A stretch of 64,000 nucleotides of DNA from Polymyxa betae (taxonomy: Eukaryota > Endomyxa > Phytomyxea > Plasmodiophorida > Plasmodiophoridae): positions 124,001-188,000 of the forward strand of contig RBZT01000672.1 of the NCBI GenBank assembly GCA_003693705.1, in the 5' to 3' direction. Each line of letters starts with the position of its first letter. Position 1 is the first letter of the stretch. The position numbers were made by a program, and so were the translations under genes. The notes below the pieces were generated by a model that was not told the origin of the DNA, ran no database searches, and saw only the letters and a program-made list of their open reading frames with translations. Shown here piece by piece: positions 1 through 10,413 of this stretch.

Positions 1-945
1 CAAGCTGTCCATTGCCTAATACAGACTCAGTATTCATAGAAGAACTCTTATAAAACTATCAACCAATGGTAGGGTATCCATATCGGCATCAGCACCGTGA
101 CGTTGCGGATCGGCATGATGCCGATTGTGTTCACGCCGCCACCTATAAGAAGCGTAAACAGGTATACTATTGGAGAATCCAGGTATTGACCATTGTGCAC
201 TGCCGGCCAACCCAAAGCCAAACCAGAATGTACCAACAACGATGTTGAACTTATGGTTAGTTGATGTACTTCCGTGATTAGCCTCATGTTGGAACCATCC
301 AGAACGTTGCATAAAAAGTCCAATGACACATGCCCCATGTACCCATCCGAGGTATTTACCAGGATCGACAACACACCTTGGGACAGCTGAATTGGATGAA
401 ACAAATGTATAGAATATTGGCTTACCAGGCTCCCCAGCAAAGAAGAGCGAATAATTCGAAATTTCGGTACAAGAAGTGACTGACCGTATAGTCAAAAGCT
501 CCTTCTTCGCGAAGCTTACGAGTAACGCGATGAAATTTCTCGGTAAGACGCTGATCATATGGCCTTGCTTCTTTCATGGCAGCAATTTCTTCCTAAAGCC
601 ATTTTCAGTTTGGTGATACCAGATAAACAGTCTATGGACAGGTGTGAGCTTTCTGCTTTTGCCTTCCTTGCGAAGTTTCGCCAGAGCCTCTAGAGGCGTT
701 TTTGAATGGCCGTGCATATTTTCAAAGGCAATTGTAGCATCAGCAGGGAACTTGGCGTCTTTCGGGTTGACCTAATGAACATATTCAGAGATGGAAGCTT
801 GGAAGATGATATGTTTCCATACCTGGTTCATAATGATGGAACCGCCTGGATGCTTGAAGTCTGTGATGTCATAGACAGTTCCATGGATGATGAGCTCGGC
901 ACCATCTTCCTGCTTGGCTCGAAGGTAGGACGCTCGCTGTCCCAT
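1..945 (-). CDS. Front-end fatty acid desaturase with N-terminal cytochrome b5 domain, 3' end cut off by the window edge
   Basis: Membrane-bound desaturase of the cytochrome-b5-fusion (front-end, delta-4/5/6) type, which in this family inserts double bases into long-chain acyl groups in the ER using electrons from its own b5 domain. The first exon carries the b5 heme motif ITDFKHPGGSI. Later exons carry the first histidine box (HEANH, in WFQHEANHGSTSTNHK) and the second (HNRHH, followed by DADMDTLPL). The third box (QxxHH) would lie beyond base 1. Exons join through GT-AG introns of about 40-50 nt; the last one visible is near 16-63, and bases 1-15 continue the frame. The start is the ATG at 945-943; the frame is also open to an upstream TTG at 954. 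Family assignment is firm. Regioselectivity cannot be read from this fragment. Confidence 0.88.
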
Positions 946-1608
946 ACTGGACAATTAGGCAAATGAATAAGCTGATAAGGCGACGATGGGGATCCCGTTC
1001 AGGTAACGTCGACAGACTTGCTAGCCAACAAGACCCCGGCTAGGTACTGCGCAAATACAGCGTTGCGTCGACGCAACCTTCTACAATTACGAAAGGGGAG
1101 CTGCTGTAATAAAACAACGGAAGGGTTCCTGCAATTTTTGGGGCATCCGCGCAACAGTGCCGTTAAGTGCGCAACTGACGGCATCAGCGACAGCCAGCTG
1201 GCAGATTCCGGGTTCCATAGTGACCAATTCGCAGCACCAGCTACAATTACTGATAATCGTTTCATTGAATTTGTACAGAGCTGTACAGGGGTGATTATTC
1301 ATGCTATCAAATGTATTTCTCGGCTTGAACAGACATTAGCCAAGATTTTCTCAAAGATACTTCTTTTTCAGCTGTGCTGTTGTTTCTACTCTGCTAACGA
1401 TGCATTTTATCGTATGGACGGTATAGCATTAAAAACTAAGTTCGTTCTAGGTTTGATTGGGTGGTTTGTAAAAAAAAACACATTCAGTAAGTACACTTTA
1501 TACATTCAGTATTAGATAGTATCATTACTGTGTCAGGTAGAAAATTGCCCCAGGTACTGCATACACATTCTTTCCATTAAACAATTGACTGCGATAGATT
1601 GCGCATCA
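946..1608. other. Intergenic stretch holding a decayed copy of the ABHD terminal exon
   Basis: This lies between the desaturase start and the end of the ABHD gene. An open frame at 1018-1515 (+) begins at TTG, has no recognisable domain and is probably chance. The one structured element is at about 1541-1602, where the last coding exon of the neighbouring ABHD gene recurs as an imperfect copy shifted by one base. The rest shows nothing I can assign. Confidence 0.5.
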
Positions 1609-1702
1609 TCATCCTGCAGTTTGTGTCTGGGAGCGTGCTCGAATTGCCCCAAAATACTGCATACACATTTTTTCCATCAAAGAATGACTGCGATGGATTG
1701 CT
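1541..1702. repeat. Imperfect direct repeat: duplicated terminal exon of the ABHD gene
   Basis: Two copies of about 60 bp, spaced about 100 bp apart, lie at roughly 1541-1602 and 1641-1702. Each runs from a GAATTGCCCC-like or AAATTGCCCC-like start through ACTGCATACACATT to GACTGCGATRGATTG. Read on the minus strand, the 1641-1702 copy is the in-frame last exon of the hydrolase gene. The other copy has one extra base, so the motif LMERMCMQYLG falls in a different frame. It looks like a local exon duplication that has decayed, although alternative terminal-exon use cannot be excluded. Confidence 0.75.
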
Positions 1703-3284
1703 GCGAAAGGCATCAGCAAATGATAATGAGAATATTGCAAAGAATCACACCGTTTTGAAGAAACCCTACATGGCCGCCAGTGGGGATTAAAGCCAAAATC
1801 TGGTTCTCGTGCTTATCAAAAGCATCCAGCGGAATTCCGGCAGCTCTGAAAACATTCAGTTGCAACCCTTGAAGAAAAACTTGGAACAGTTCACATACGG
1901 GCATATCGGGTCGTCGGCAGAATGAATGCAAAGCAAAGGAACGCGAATAAGATGCAGTCTTGAGTCCTGAATCAAAAGAATAAAAAAACAGTTTGGGTAA
2001 ACTGAATATCTTATACAGTGGAGCATTCGTCGTAATAATGAGCAACATCCTTAAACCCATGAGCAGGCAGGACATAACTTTCATCGAATTGCGAAATCGT
2101 GACAGATTTATAGACTCGTTTAACATCAATATGTGCAGCAGATGAAATGATTTCTTCGTGACGCTTGACGTACTCTACCAAGCCTCGCTGCCCAAACAGT
2201 TACGGCTGTATATTTGATTGTGAGGCTCACTTACAGCTAATATCCTGTTTATAATGCGATTCTTGACCGAAAATGGATTCTCAATATGCCGAAAGCTGAC
2301 ATGCATGTTGAAACTTGCACATATTGCAATAGCTGCTTGCACTGAGAAAACATATAAGCAAAATCGTCTAAAAGAAGGTAATGAATTCTTGCCTTTTGCG
2401 GTTAAGAGACTCCCTTGCTCGGACAGGTATTTCATCAATAAACCTCCCCCAAGAGAAAATCCAATCATAAACAAAGGTGTTTCTTTATCAATCGCTACTT
2501 CTCGAATGTAGTTCACTGTATCAGCTATATCACCAGTGAAAGCGGCATTGTACCCTAAAAACGTTGTTATGTCTGAAAAATGCAATTTACGATTCGAAGA
2601 AACCTTTGGGATCGGCTAAAGACGTGTCCCCACATCCTCGGTTATTCAGTGCACAACATTGATATCCTTTCATATGAGCTTGCCACATCATCCATTGAAT
2701 GTATAATGCTGAAGCAGAACCATTGAGGCCATGAAGCATCAAAATCGTAGGACGACATCTAGACAGTTCCAGGCATTGATTTCCATATAAAACAGCAATG
2801 TACCTCTCAATTTTCTGCCCTGAGATATACCAATCAAGCGCCAGTCTGGTGTTATCATCGCTGGACTCGATATATTCACGCAGCAGCTTAAAACCGATGT
2901 CTATCAGAGCAGATTGAGAAACAGTTCTTGGTATTGAGTTGTAAATACCTGGAGGAGGACAGCGAAATGCAGAAACAAAAGTATGAATGACACCTGGCAA
3001 GACGATGGATACGGTTCTTATAGCTTGCATACTCTCAAGGGGATTACCATTTCGCAATAGAAAAGGAACTTTGTAAAATTCTTGAAACGACGGGCATAAA
3101 TTAACGATAGATTCGTTTGCTTCGGTTCGCCGATAAATTAATTTAGTCCCTTCTACAGTGCTTTATTAGCCAGACTTTCAAGAGACGAGCAGCAAAATAT
3201 TGCAGATCTACCGGTGTTCTTACAATGCCTTATCCAGTAAATGAAAAGGATGGAAACACTGAGGACAGCACAAGTTCCTAGCAT
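1609..3284 (-). CDS. Alpha/beta hydrolase of the ABHD1/ABHD2/ABHD3 (YheT-like) family, membrane anchored
   Basis: A serine hydrolase of the ABHD1/2/3 group, whose members act on phospholipids or acylglycerols in membranes. All parts of the catalytic triad are visible: the nucleophile elbow GFSLGGGLLMKYL, the acid in RVPLLCIHSADDP, and the histidine in IPTGGHVGFLQN. Upstream are the oxyanion-side strand PTILMLHGLNG and the family motif YQCCALNNRGCGD. The start at 3284 encodes MLGTCAVLSVSILFIYWIRH, a hydrophobic anchor, and joins the next exon at an AAG acceptor. The last exon, after GGHVGFLQN, encodes LMEKMCMQYFGAI and stops with TGA at 1611-1609. A frameshifted copy of that exon lies just downstream. 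Introns are mostly about 45-50 nt. Subfamily choice among ABHD1, 2 and 3 is not resolved. Confidence 0.87.
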
Positions 3285-3783
3285 CTGGTTAAAGCAAAAA
3301 TAATCAAGTTATATAACCAAGCAAGAGAATCTCTCAAACATCAATCAATCAATGATAGATAGTTTAAGAGACTGAAAGAAACGTTGCATTGGGGGTAGCC
3401 GTTAACGGCTTGGCCAGCCTGCCCATATGTACATACTGTACCTGCTCACGCGGCCACACGGGAATATGTGCTTTTGCCAGTTCTTGCGAGATTTTGGCAG
3501 GCCATTAGCCTTGCCAGCGTTGACGTCAAGAAGTAGCTGGTCCCATCCCTATCATTGGAATACTCACGAAGGAATAGTAGATAGACTGGTAGTGGCTGGT
3601 TGAGTTTGAGGGTGTCCACAAATTATTGAAACAAAACTTGCTGCTCTCAAAATCAGCAATTGTGACTAAAACGCCAGCGGCTGATTGACACATTTTGAAG
3701 ACTATGAGCGATCTCGTCAAGGACATAAAACGGGAAATAATGACAGCAGATTATCAGACGATATAATGCAATTGATTAAATGT
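3285..3783. other. Intergenic region between CPSF1 end and ABHD start
   Basis: Upstream region of the ABHD gene, downstream of the CPSF1 stop. The minus-strand open frame at 3526-3726 has no recognisable domain and no supporting splice structure. I see no RNA gene or repeat here. Confidence 0.5.
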
Positions 3784-6700
3784 TCATGAAACATATAGTT
3801 GTAATGAACCCGCGAGTTGCAGTTGCAGTAAATCATCAACGATTTGCTCGGAAGTGCTGCCGATCCCGAGTGCCATCTTTTCTTGCTGCTGAGTATCCAA
3901 CGAAGCGAATCCCAATAAGAAGTCCAGATCTACAATATTTCTGGCGACATTGATGGTATGCATACTCCCATGTTCTGTCGACTGCCAAGTTCTAAATTGA
4001 CGAGGGTTTAATCCAGCAACCTAAAGTCAATTAGATCTTTCGATTTAAGTAGAATAAAATGATTTTACGTGGCGAATTTGATAAGTCATCAAGGTGGTTA
4101 ATGAGTAGAGTCTTCGATAAACAGTATCCGAGACTGGTGATAAGCAGATGATGGACCCATCAATGCCGACGCCTAATAGTGGATAACGAGATCCCACTGA
4201 CAATGATACGCCTGGTAAATCACTTCCGCGAATTCGCGAAAAAGATGAAATTCGAGTTCCTAACAGATCTTTAAGGAGGCAGAGTTGATTCAGCTTCGGA
4301 ATCTTTACCGATATGAATGTCGGCACGACGAAGCAACCGCCTTCCACCTAAGGAATCGGGCTGATATGGAGCGTATCCAATAAGACGAAGATTATTTTCC
4401 CCGTCACATATAGCAAGCGACAGATCCTCACCATCAATCAGGAAATCGGATCCGTAAACCTGTGAAGAATTACGAATGGGGTTCAGGGTAATGGGGATAT
4501 TCTTACTTCTGTTCTAACTGGATCCTTTCCCAGAAACATAATTTGCTTCAGTCTGGGTTCCCAGAACAATAAATGAGCTGAGTTATAAATATCGGCTAGT
4601 AAGATGAATCCCTTTGCAGACTGAAGGGAAACAGAATAGAAATCGGCATCGTAGAATGCACAACCAACAAGGCGATCCGTATCCCATCGATACATGATAA
4701 CACGAAGACCGACAGCAACGCAGAGGAACCCTGAATAGGTTCAGTAGATATTCAGAGAACTGTAAAATAAAAACCTTGCACAGCAGTAATTGCAGAGACA
4801 GGGCCGATTTCTTTACTCTCAAACGCCAAATTGTATCGATATCCAGCACCAGTTTTATCACTTGGGGTGGTATCATGAACACGAAACAACAATAAGCGAC
4901 CACGACAGGAAACTTCTTCGCTCTCAATGTTCCCGGTCCCAACCGAGAGAAAGTGAAGTTTCTTCTCCCCATAAGCGATAGGACTGTCTTCTACACAGAG
5001 AATCGCTTCGTCGTCTTTTTCCTAAATAACTCATTCAACTCAATAAAAATATAACGTCCCACAATTACGAACAAAATCTTTAAAGGTGTCCACAACTTTC
5101 ATCGTATTATTGGTGCAGAGATGCATCTGGGAACGTTTATCATAAAGAGGGACAGTGCGATCTGTCTCTCCTTCAATTAAGTCGATCTGAAAGATGTAAG
5201 ACATTCTCATGACGAGGAAACGACTATTAACCTTAGCAGGCTTCAGGACAACCAGAGCATAAGTTCCAGATTCAGCATGGTACGTTAGTAAATGAGGAGT
5301 TAACCGGACAGGTATACGCCTGACGGTTATTTGCAGGTCATAACAGATATCAGCAGGCAATGAGCATATTCTTAGTGTGTTATCTGCATGCAGTAATCTC
5401 AGCATTATAAAAGCTCACAATAGCCTTACCTAGACAGTAGGCGAAAGTCGGACTTCTGAAAGAGCAGAAAGCCGATACGACTCCTTCGGCAACCTGGGCC
5501 GTACTGTGAATATAATCTCTATTACCCCAAAGCCATTGTGGCCTGTTGCCGCCAATAAAAACGCCTGGTAAGCCTCGAACAGCAGAGAAAGGTACCTAGA
5601 GAGCATTAGAGAAATAATTGACAAGCTGAAGCTTACAGCAAAGGGACGAGATTCGATGCCAGATGCTGATAATGGCCTAGTAATGATACCATGATGAAAC
5701 CGAGCAAACGCCAGAGGAATGTGTCCGTTGGGAGCGTTTGTAACCGGAAACGAATTGTAGATTAGAAGGTCGCCGTTGTCAAGCGAGATGAATAAAGAGG
5801 GTCGAGCCGAGACGTCATCGCATACAGTCGACAGAAGTAAATGACATGCAGATAGCGGACTAAAGCAATCGTCAGTAACAAACCTACTGGGCTTCAACAT
5901 CCAATCACCTCGATCTATTCGAGTCGTTCAGACGATTGATGTCATTCGTCACTAGTCGGCTTCCACTCAAGCAGTCGTTTGCAATGAATAAAGCCGTTCG
6001 ATCAGGAACTGAGAGGATCTGTAGAGACCCGTCTGAAAGAACCACTGCTAGTAAGTGAACGGGGTTTTCATTCAGAGAAGATTCTTGGTTGGCCTTTGGT
6101 GCCGATGATGCCGACTAGAAACAGATTGAATATTTTATAAGCGAAGTCAGCAAAAACACGAGTTTACCGATCCGAAAAGTAGCGCCTCGATGTCTTCCAT
6201 AGTCTCGGATTCGGCGACACCGACGTGATGGTCTTTGGACACGGACTTAGTAAACAATCCTGAGAGTCCATTATCTTTGTAAAGACTGATAGCAGAGCAT
6301 TGCGAATTGAAGCTAATCGGTTGAAGACTGAGCTCGGGGACGCCATCCTTGTGAATAATTTCACCGAGAAGAATATCGCTATATAGGGACTTAATATGAG
6401 CAAGACGAGATAGGCCAAATTACCCATCCAGAGTCAATAAAGCAATATACGAGTCTATCATGTCAGCATAGCGAATTTTGGTATCGCCTCCAAACCCAAA
6501 GACCTTCCATTCGGAAGTCGTGAGAATTCGAACTTCATCTTGTGTAATTTGAACGAGACTGGAAAAGACATTCCCAGCATACAAAGTTTGCACTAAGAGA
6601 AGTTCGATAGCCCCAACCGCACAGTATTGAGAAACTCACCATCTAAAGCGAAACTGTCATTATCGGCTGCCTTCAATTCATTGTTCTCCGATCGTCTAAC

Positions 6701-8826
6701 GATGGTGCGGGATTCCATTGAGACGATAAGGTACATTGGTGAGGAGGCTGGATCAAAAGTAGACGATCCAGCTGGCACAAATGCAGACCAGATTCCACTA
6801 AGAACAGCTTTTCAAAGAATATCGCAGTTGAGAGTGTCCGATTTACGTGGCAGCGCCTTTCAAATCGAAAGATGCCAGAACATTGAGATGAACACTATCC
6901 TGGGACACAATAAGGAAAAGAGATGAGCGACAGAAGAAGCTTTAATACATCGATTACAGTGAGAGCACCAGTTCGCTCATAGCCACTGCAAGCCACGATT
7001 TCCGAACGCTCCGGGGTCTGTGATCTTAAATGGATCCATGAGATGATGATAGAATCAAAGCTTACCACTTGGTTGTTGATACCAACCTGAATCTTAGTGA
7101 TTGGACTAATGCTGAATAGAGAATCTCTCATCTTAACAGTAAAGGCAGCAGATTGTTCAGATAATCCATTGCTCAAAATGAAGTCGAATCCATCAGCTAC
7201 ATGCTCTGAATAGATCGGAATCAGAAATTTTCGAACATACCGGTGCCATCAGATTTCGATTTCTTCAAAGGGCGCGATGGAGTGCCAGAACCGCCGTTTG
7301 ACGTCTAGAACCAATTACATTAGTGCGTTGCTTCACAAAGTCAACAATTGCCCAGACAAGATTATATTCGATGAGAAGTGAATCACCTAATTTCGAGCCG
7401 AGAAAGAGCAGGTTAGGACCTGCAGGACACAAAGTCGATGCAATGTGCGTCTTGGTGATCTTGGAGAGCCCCATGCTTCAGATTGGAAGATTCATTCACA
7501 ATAAATGACAAGGATGGATAGAATTAAGACTACCTTCGTATAGCATCACCCAGAGTATGAAGGGTTAATGCATACAGTTCACCATCGCAGGCTCCGAGCA
7601 AGACAGTATCATTCGACAGAGCAGCACACACAGCCCGATCCAGAGCCACTGGTGTACATTTCGATGGCGTAGGTACGACCCGGAGCGATGTGCATTGGTC
7701 CCCGAACTCATTTAAGGACAGCGCGAACTCAATTTTCTGTTTGTAATGGATCACCATATTACATGAGATGATCAAAGCGCCGCCGATCGGCATCGCTAAT
7801 GGCAGAATCGTATGACTATCATAGAAGATATCCTAACAAGGAGTTCAGATTGACAAAAACGATAACGGATCCGCTGATAACCTTCTCGTTTGCAATCAGG
7901 AAATGTTTGCAGGAATCGATGTTGATAGAGATGGCGGTTATGACACAGGTTGCAGGCCTGACAGCGGTTCGGCCGGCTACAGTACACTAAGAGGGAGGAA
8001 TTTCAGATAGAGCAACTGCATACCCCAGGTCAATTCTGGCTCGTGTAATATCAGTAAAGATGGTTCCAGGAAACCGTTCAAGAATGCCATCGATTTGATT
8101 CTTTTGACACCGTATTCAGTCAGGTCAATAACAACGATATTGGCGTTCGTTGTCGGCTGAGATGACAAAATTCTGAAAAACCAATCACGCGAGCCCAGAT
8201 GATGTACGAATCCAATCATATTTACGATTTGGAGGCATCAGAGGCAACGATCACTTGGCCAAATTGCACTCTTTCTTGGCAAGGCCAGGCGAGAATCGTA
8301 CAATCGCTGACAGCCATAACCGCACATCGCTGTAATGGATCAACGGCCAGCAACTCCGGCTGGAAATCTTGTAGATTTCCAATCTAAAAAAGATCAGTTA
8401 TGAAAGTCCATCAAAAATCAGATCGCGAACTTTGCGCTTTGGATCCTCATACGAAAACATGGCCGTGGTTTCGAATTCGTAAGTATCCGGATTGAAGTCC
8501 AGACGTGATAATCGAGCAGGTCGGAAAGATAACAAAATGGAGTCGTATTTAGATCCCGGAAATCGGCATAATCTGATACCACATGAAAACTGTCGCCTGT
8601 AGCCTCACCACTAAACTTACTTCATATCTTCGGGAACGCCTTCCAATCGGATACGAAACCTTTTCCGTAATGGATGCTGTTTTCTGGCATTGTCGACCTC
8701 GTAAATTTCAATGAAGTTTCCTCTGGCAATGACGAGCGAGCCGCGATCAGCGACCTGCCCATGACAGGCAATGCCAACCGAACATGCCGACTGCCATTGA
8801 TGAATGCTGGCGAATGCCGAATTCAT
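3784..8826 (-). CDS. CPSF1: Cleavage and polyadenylation specificity factor subunit 1 (CPSF160)
   Basis: The large beta-propeller scaffold of the nuclear CPSF complex that directs pre-mRNA 3'-end cleavage and polyadenylation. The C-terminal half follows the family closely: RLVGCAFYDADFY, then FILLADIYNSAHLLFWEPR, a GGRRLLRRADIHIG-like stretch, YRRLYSLTTLMTYQIRH, then AGLNPRQFRTWQS and the terminal helical part ending at TGA 3786-3784. The N-terminus, beginning at the ATG at 8826, has the VIARGNFIEIYEVDNARK propeller strand typical of CPSF1. The order of these blocks and the NPRQFR motif separate it from the relatives DDB1 and SF3B3. The gene is split into many exons by short introns, and individual boundaries are not all certain. 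Confidence 0.87.
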
Positions 8827-9080
8827 CTGTAGCTACAGGCCAGAGACGATTACAGAACGGCAATGTCGTTCAGGCCTGTTCACGGCGCTGGACACTAACA
8901 CGGCGTCTGCGTCGGCAAATACCGGACGACGCCTTTTGGTCTCGTTTTCGCATTATAAAGATGAAAATTCCAAAATTTTGTATAGAATGAATACCAGCAC
9001 GACGTTTGAGTAAAGAGGTATTTATAATACTGCATTCAATGATTATTTATACAATCTGATATCTAAGCCTCAAGCTTGGC

Positions 9081-9952
9081 TCAGTTCGGATTCGACCACG
9101 ATGTCTTCCCGGTTGTCTTGTTGTAGTAATAGCGGTTGCCCGTTTCAGCGTCTACGACTTCAGACCAATCATCGCTTTTCAAAGCACTGAAACAGGATGA
9201 GAATTTGGAATCAGCAAGCACTGATCCCTACCTGTCGAACTTGTTCTTCTGAGCTCCAGGGGATTTCGGATTGGGAGGAGGGACGGGAAATTCGAGAGCC
9301 TTGCTATCTGTGTTGTTGGCAGCAGGAGCATCATGAGCCTCGTACAAGTGCTTAAACTCGAAAAACTTCGCTAAATCCTTGCGGGCGATTATTCCATAAA
9401 AGTTAACAATAAAATCGAAGAACCCTGGAAGCAGAAATCAACGAGACCAGAGTTTGCAATAACAAAGCATACCAACGACAGCGCCAATTATGCCAACAAT
9501 ACCAAGACCTGCAAACTTCTTAAAAATATGCTTCTAAAAAACAGAAAATGTGAATAGTTTACCAATCGACAAACTAGAAACAAAAAATGTGAAGGCGGTT
9601 CGCCCTTTCCAGCCAAGAATCAGGGCAAGGTTATTTGCTATAATTGCATGCGCCCAAGAAAAGTGTGTCTAAATGCTTTTGACGAAGCGTTCAAGGCATG
9701 CACAGACGCATACCTCAAATAACAGCAGCAATAATGCAAATATGATAACAAATATGCTATTGATCTGCAAAGATTTGAGTGCACTAGCCCACAGCATGCT
9801 GGGAGGCTCACGAATTTCGGTATGCTGAATCCGCCTAGCAAGATGAAGTTCAGCAAGGCCGCTACCAGAAACAGCAGCGCCGATGTGGTATTTAAAGTTC
9901 TGACTCGATTGACAAACGCCTGATCTGTCAGCGAGAATATCTCGAAGGCCAT
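9081..9952 (-). CDS. COPI-associated-like multi-pass membrane protein with C-terminal WW domain
   Basis: The N-terminal part has several hydrophobic segments in the order expected for the COPI-associated protein family: LNTTSALLFLVAALLNFILL, FSIPKFINSIFVIIFALLLL, an AHAIIANNLALILGWKGRTA loop, then GLGIVGIIGAVVGFFDFIVN and FYGIIARKDL. A Pro/Ala linker follows, then a WW domain with both tryptophans and the aromatic core: DDWSEVVDAETGNRYYYNK and TTGKTSWSNPN. The protein ends at TGA 9083-9081. At least six exons are joined by introns of 45-48 nt. The start is the ATG at 9952. The membrane part suggests a Golgi or vesicle location, and the WW domain should bind proline-rich partners; both are inference. 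The WW call is strong and the COPI-associated call moderate. Confidence 0.72.
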
Positions 9953-10413
9953 TATGCTCTTAAGGAAATGGAGAGACTAGCAGCTGACACTACTTTAAGG
10001 CAAAGACAGCGTATTGGCGTAACCTCTTTCCTCTTCAAACCCGATTCGGAGGAATCACAAACAAATGCGATTCAAGTGAGCCAAGCAACCTGCAAGGGTA
10101 ATCGTATAATTTATTTTGCAAATGACGTATATAAACGCGCAAAGACATAACTCTCAGATCAATTAACAAAAACGGAGGCATTCTGACGTTCAAACATCTG
10201 ATGGAGATAATCCCGTGGAGTATAACGGCTTGAATGAGAAAAAGAGCCTGATGTGAACTCTCGAGTTCAGGCGCAAAAACGAAACATCTGTAGGTGACGA
10301 CGTGATAAGTGCGCAAATCCCGAGCTTGATTGCGATTGCGTGACGGACTGCGTAAGATCTGATCTGAAGAGACCCTGCTGATTTGAATCTTCTCATTTCC
10401 AAGTCAACTCACA
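9953..10413. promoter_or_regulatory. Divergent intergenic region between the WW membrane protein and the DEAD-box helicase
   Basis: These 461 bases separate two genes transcribed away from each other, so both promoters should lie here. Short open frames on both strands (for example 9968-10150 + and 10035-10316 -) lack recognisable content. I see no clear TATA box or repeat. Confidence 0.45.

Noticed and set aside
1018-1515. 165-codon open frame on the plus strand
   Set aside because: It begins at TTG, has mixed composition with no domain, and overlaps no splice structure; likely chance.
8784-9013. Two overlapping plus-strand frames across the CPSF1 start
   Set aside because: They are antisense shadows of the CPSF1 first exon and its upstream region with no recognisable content.
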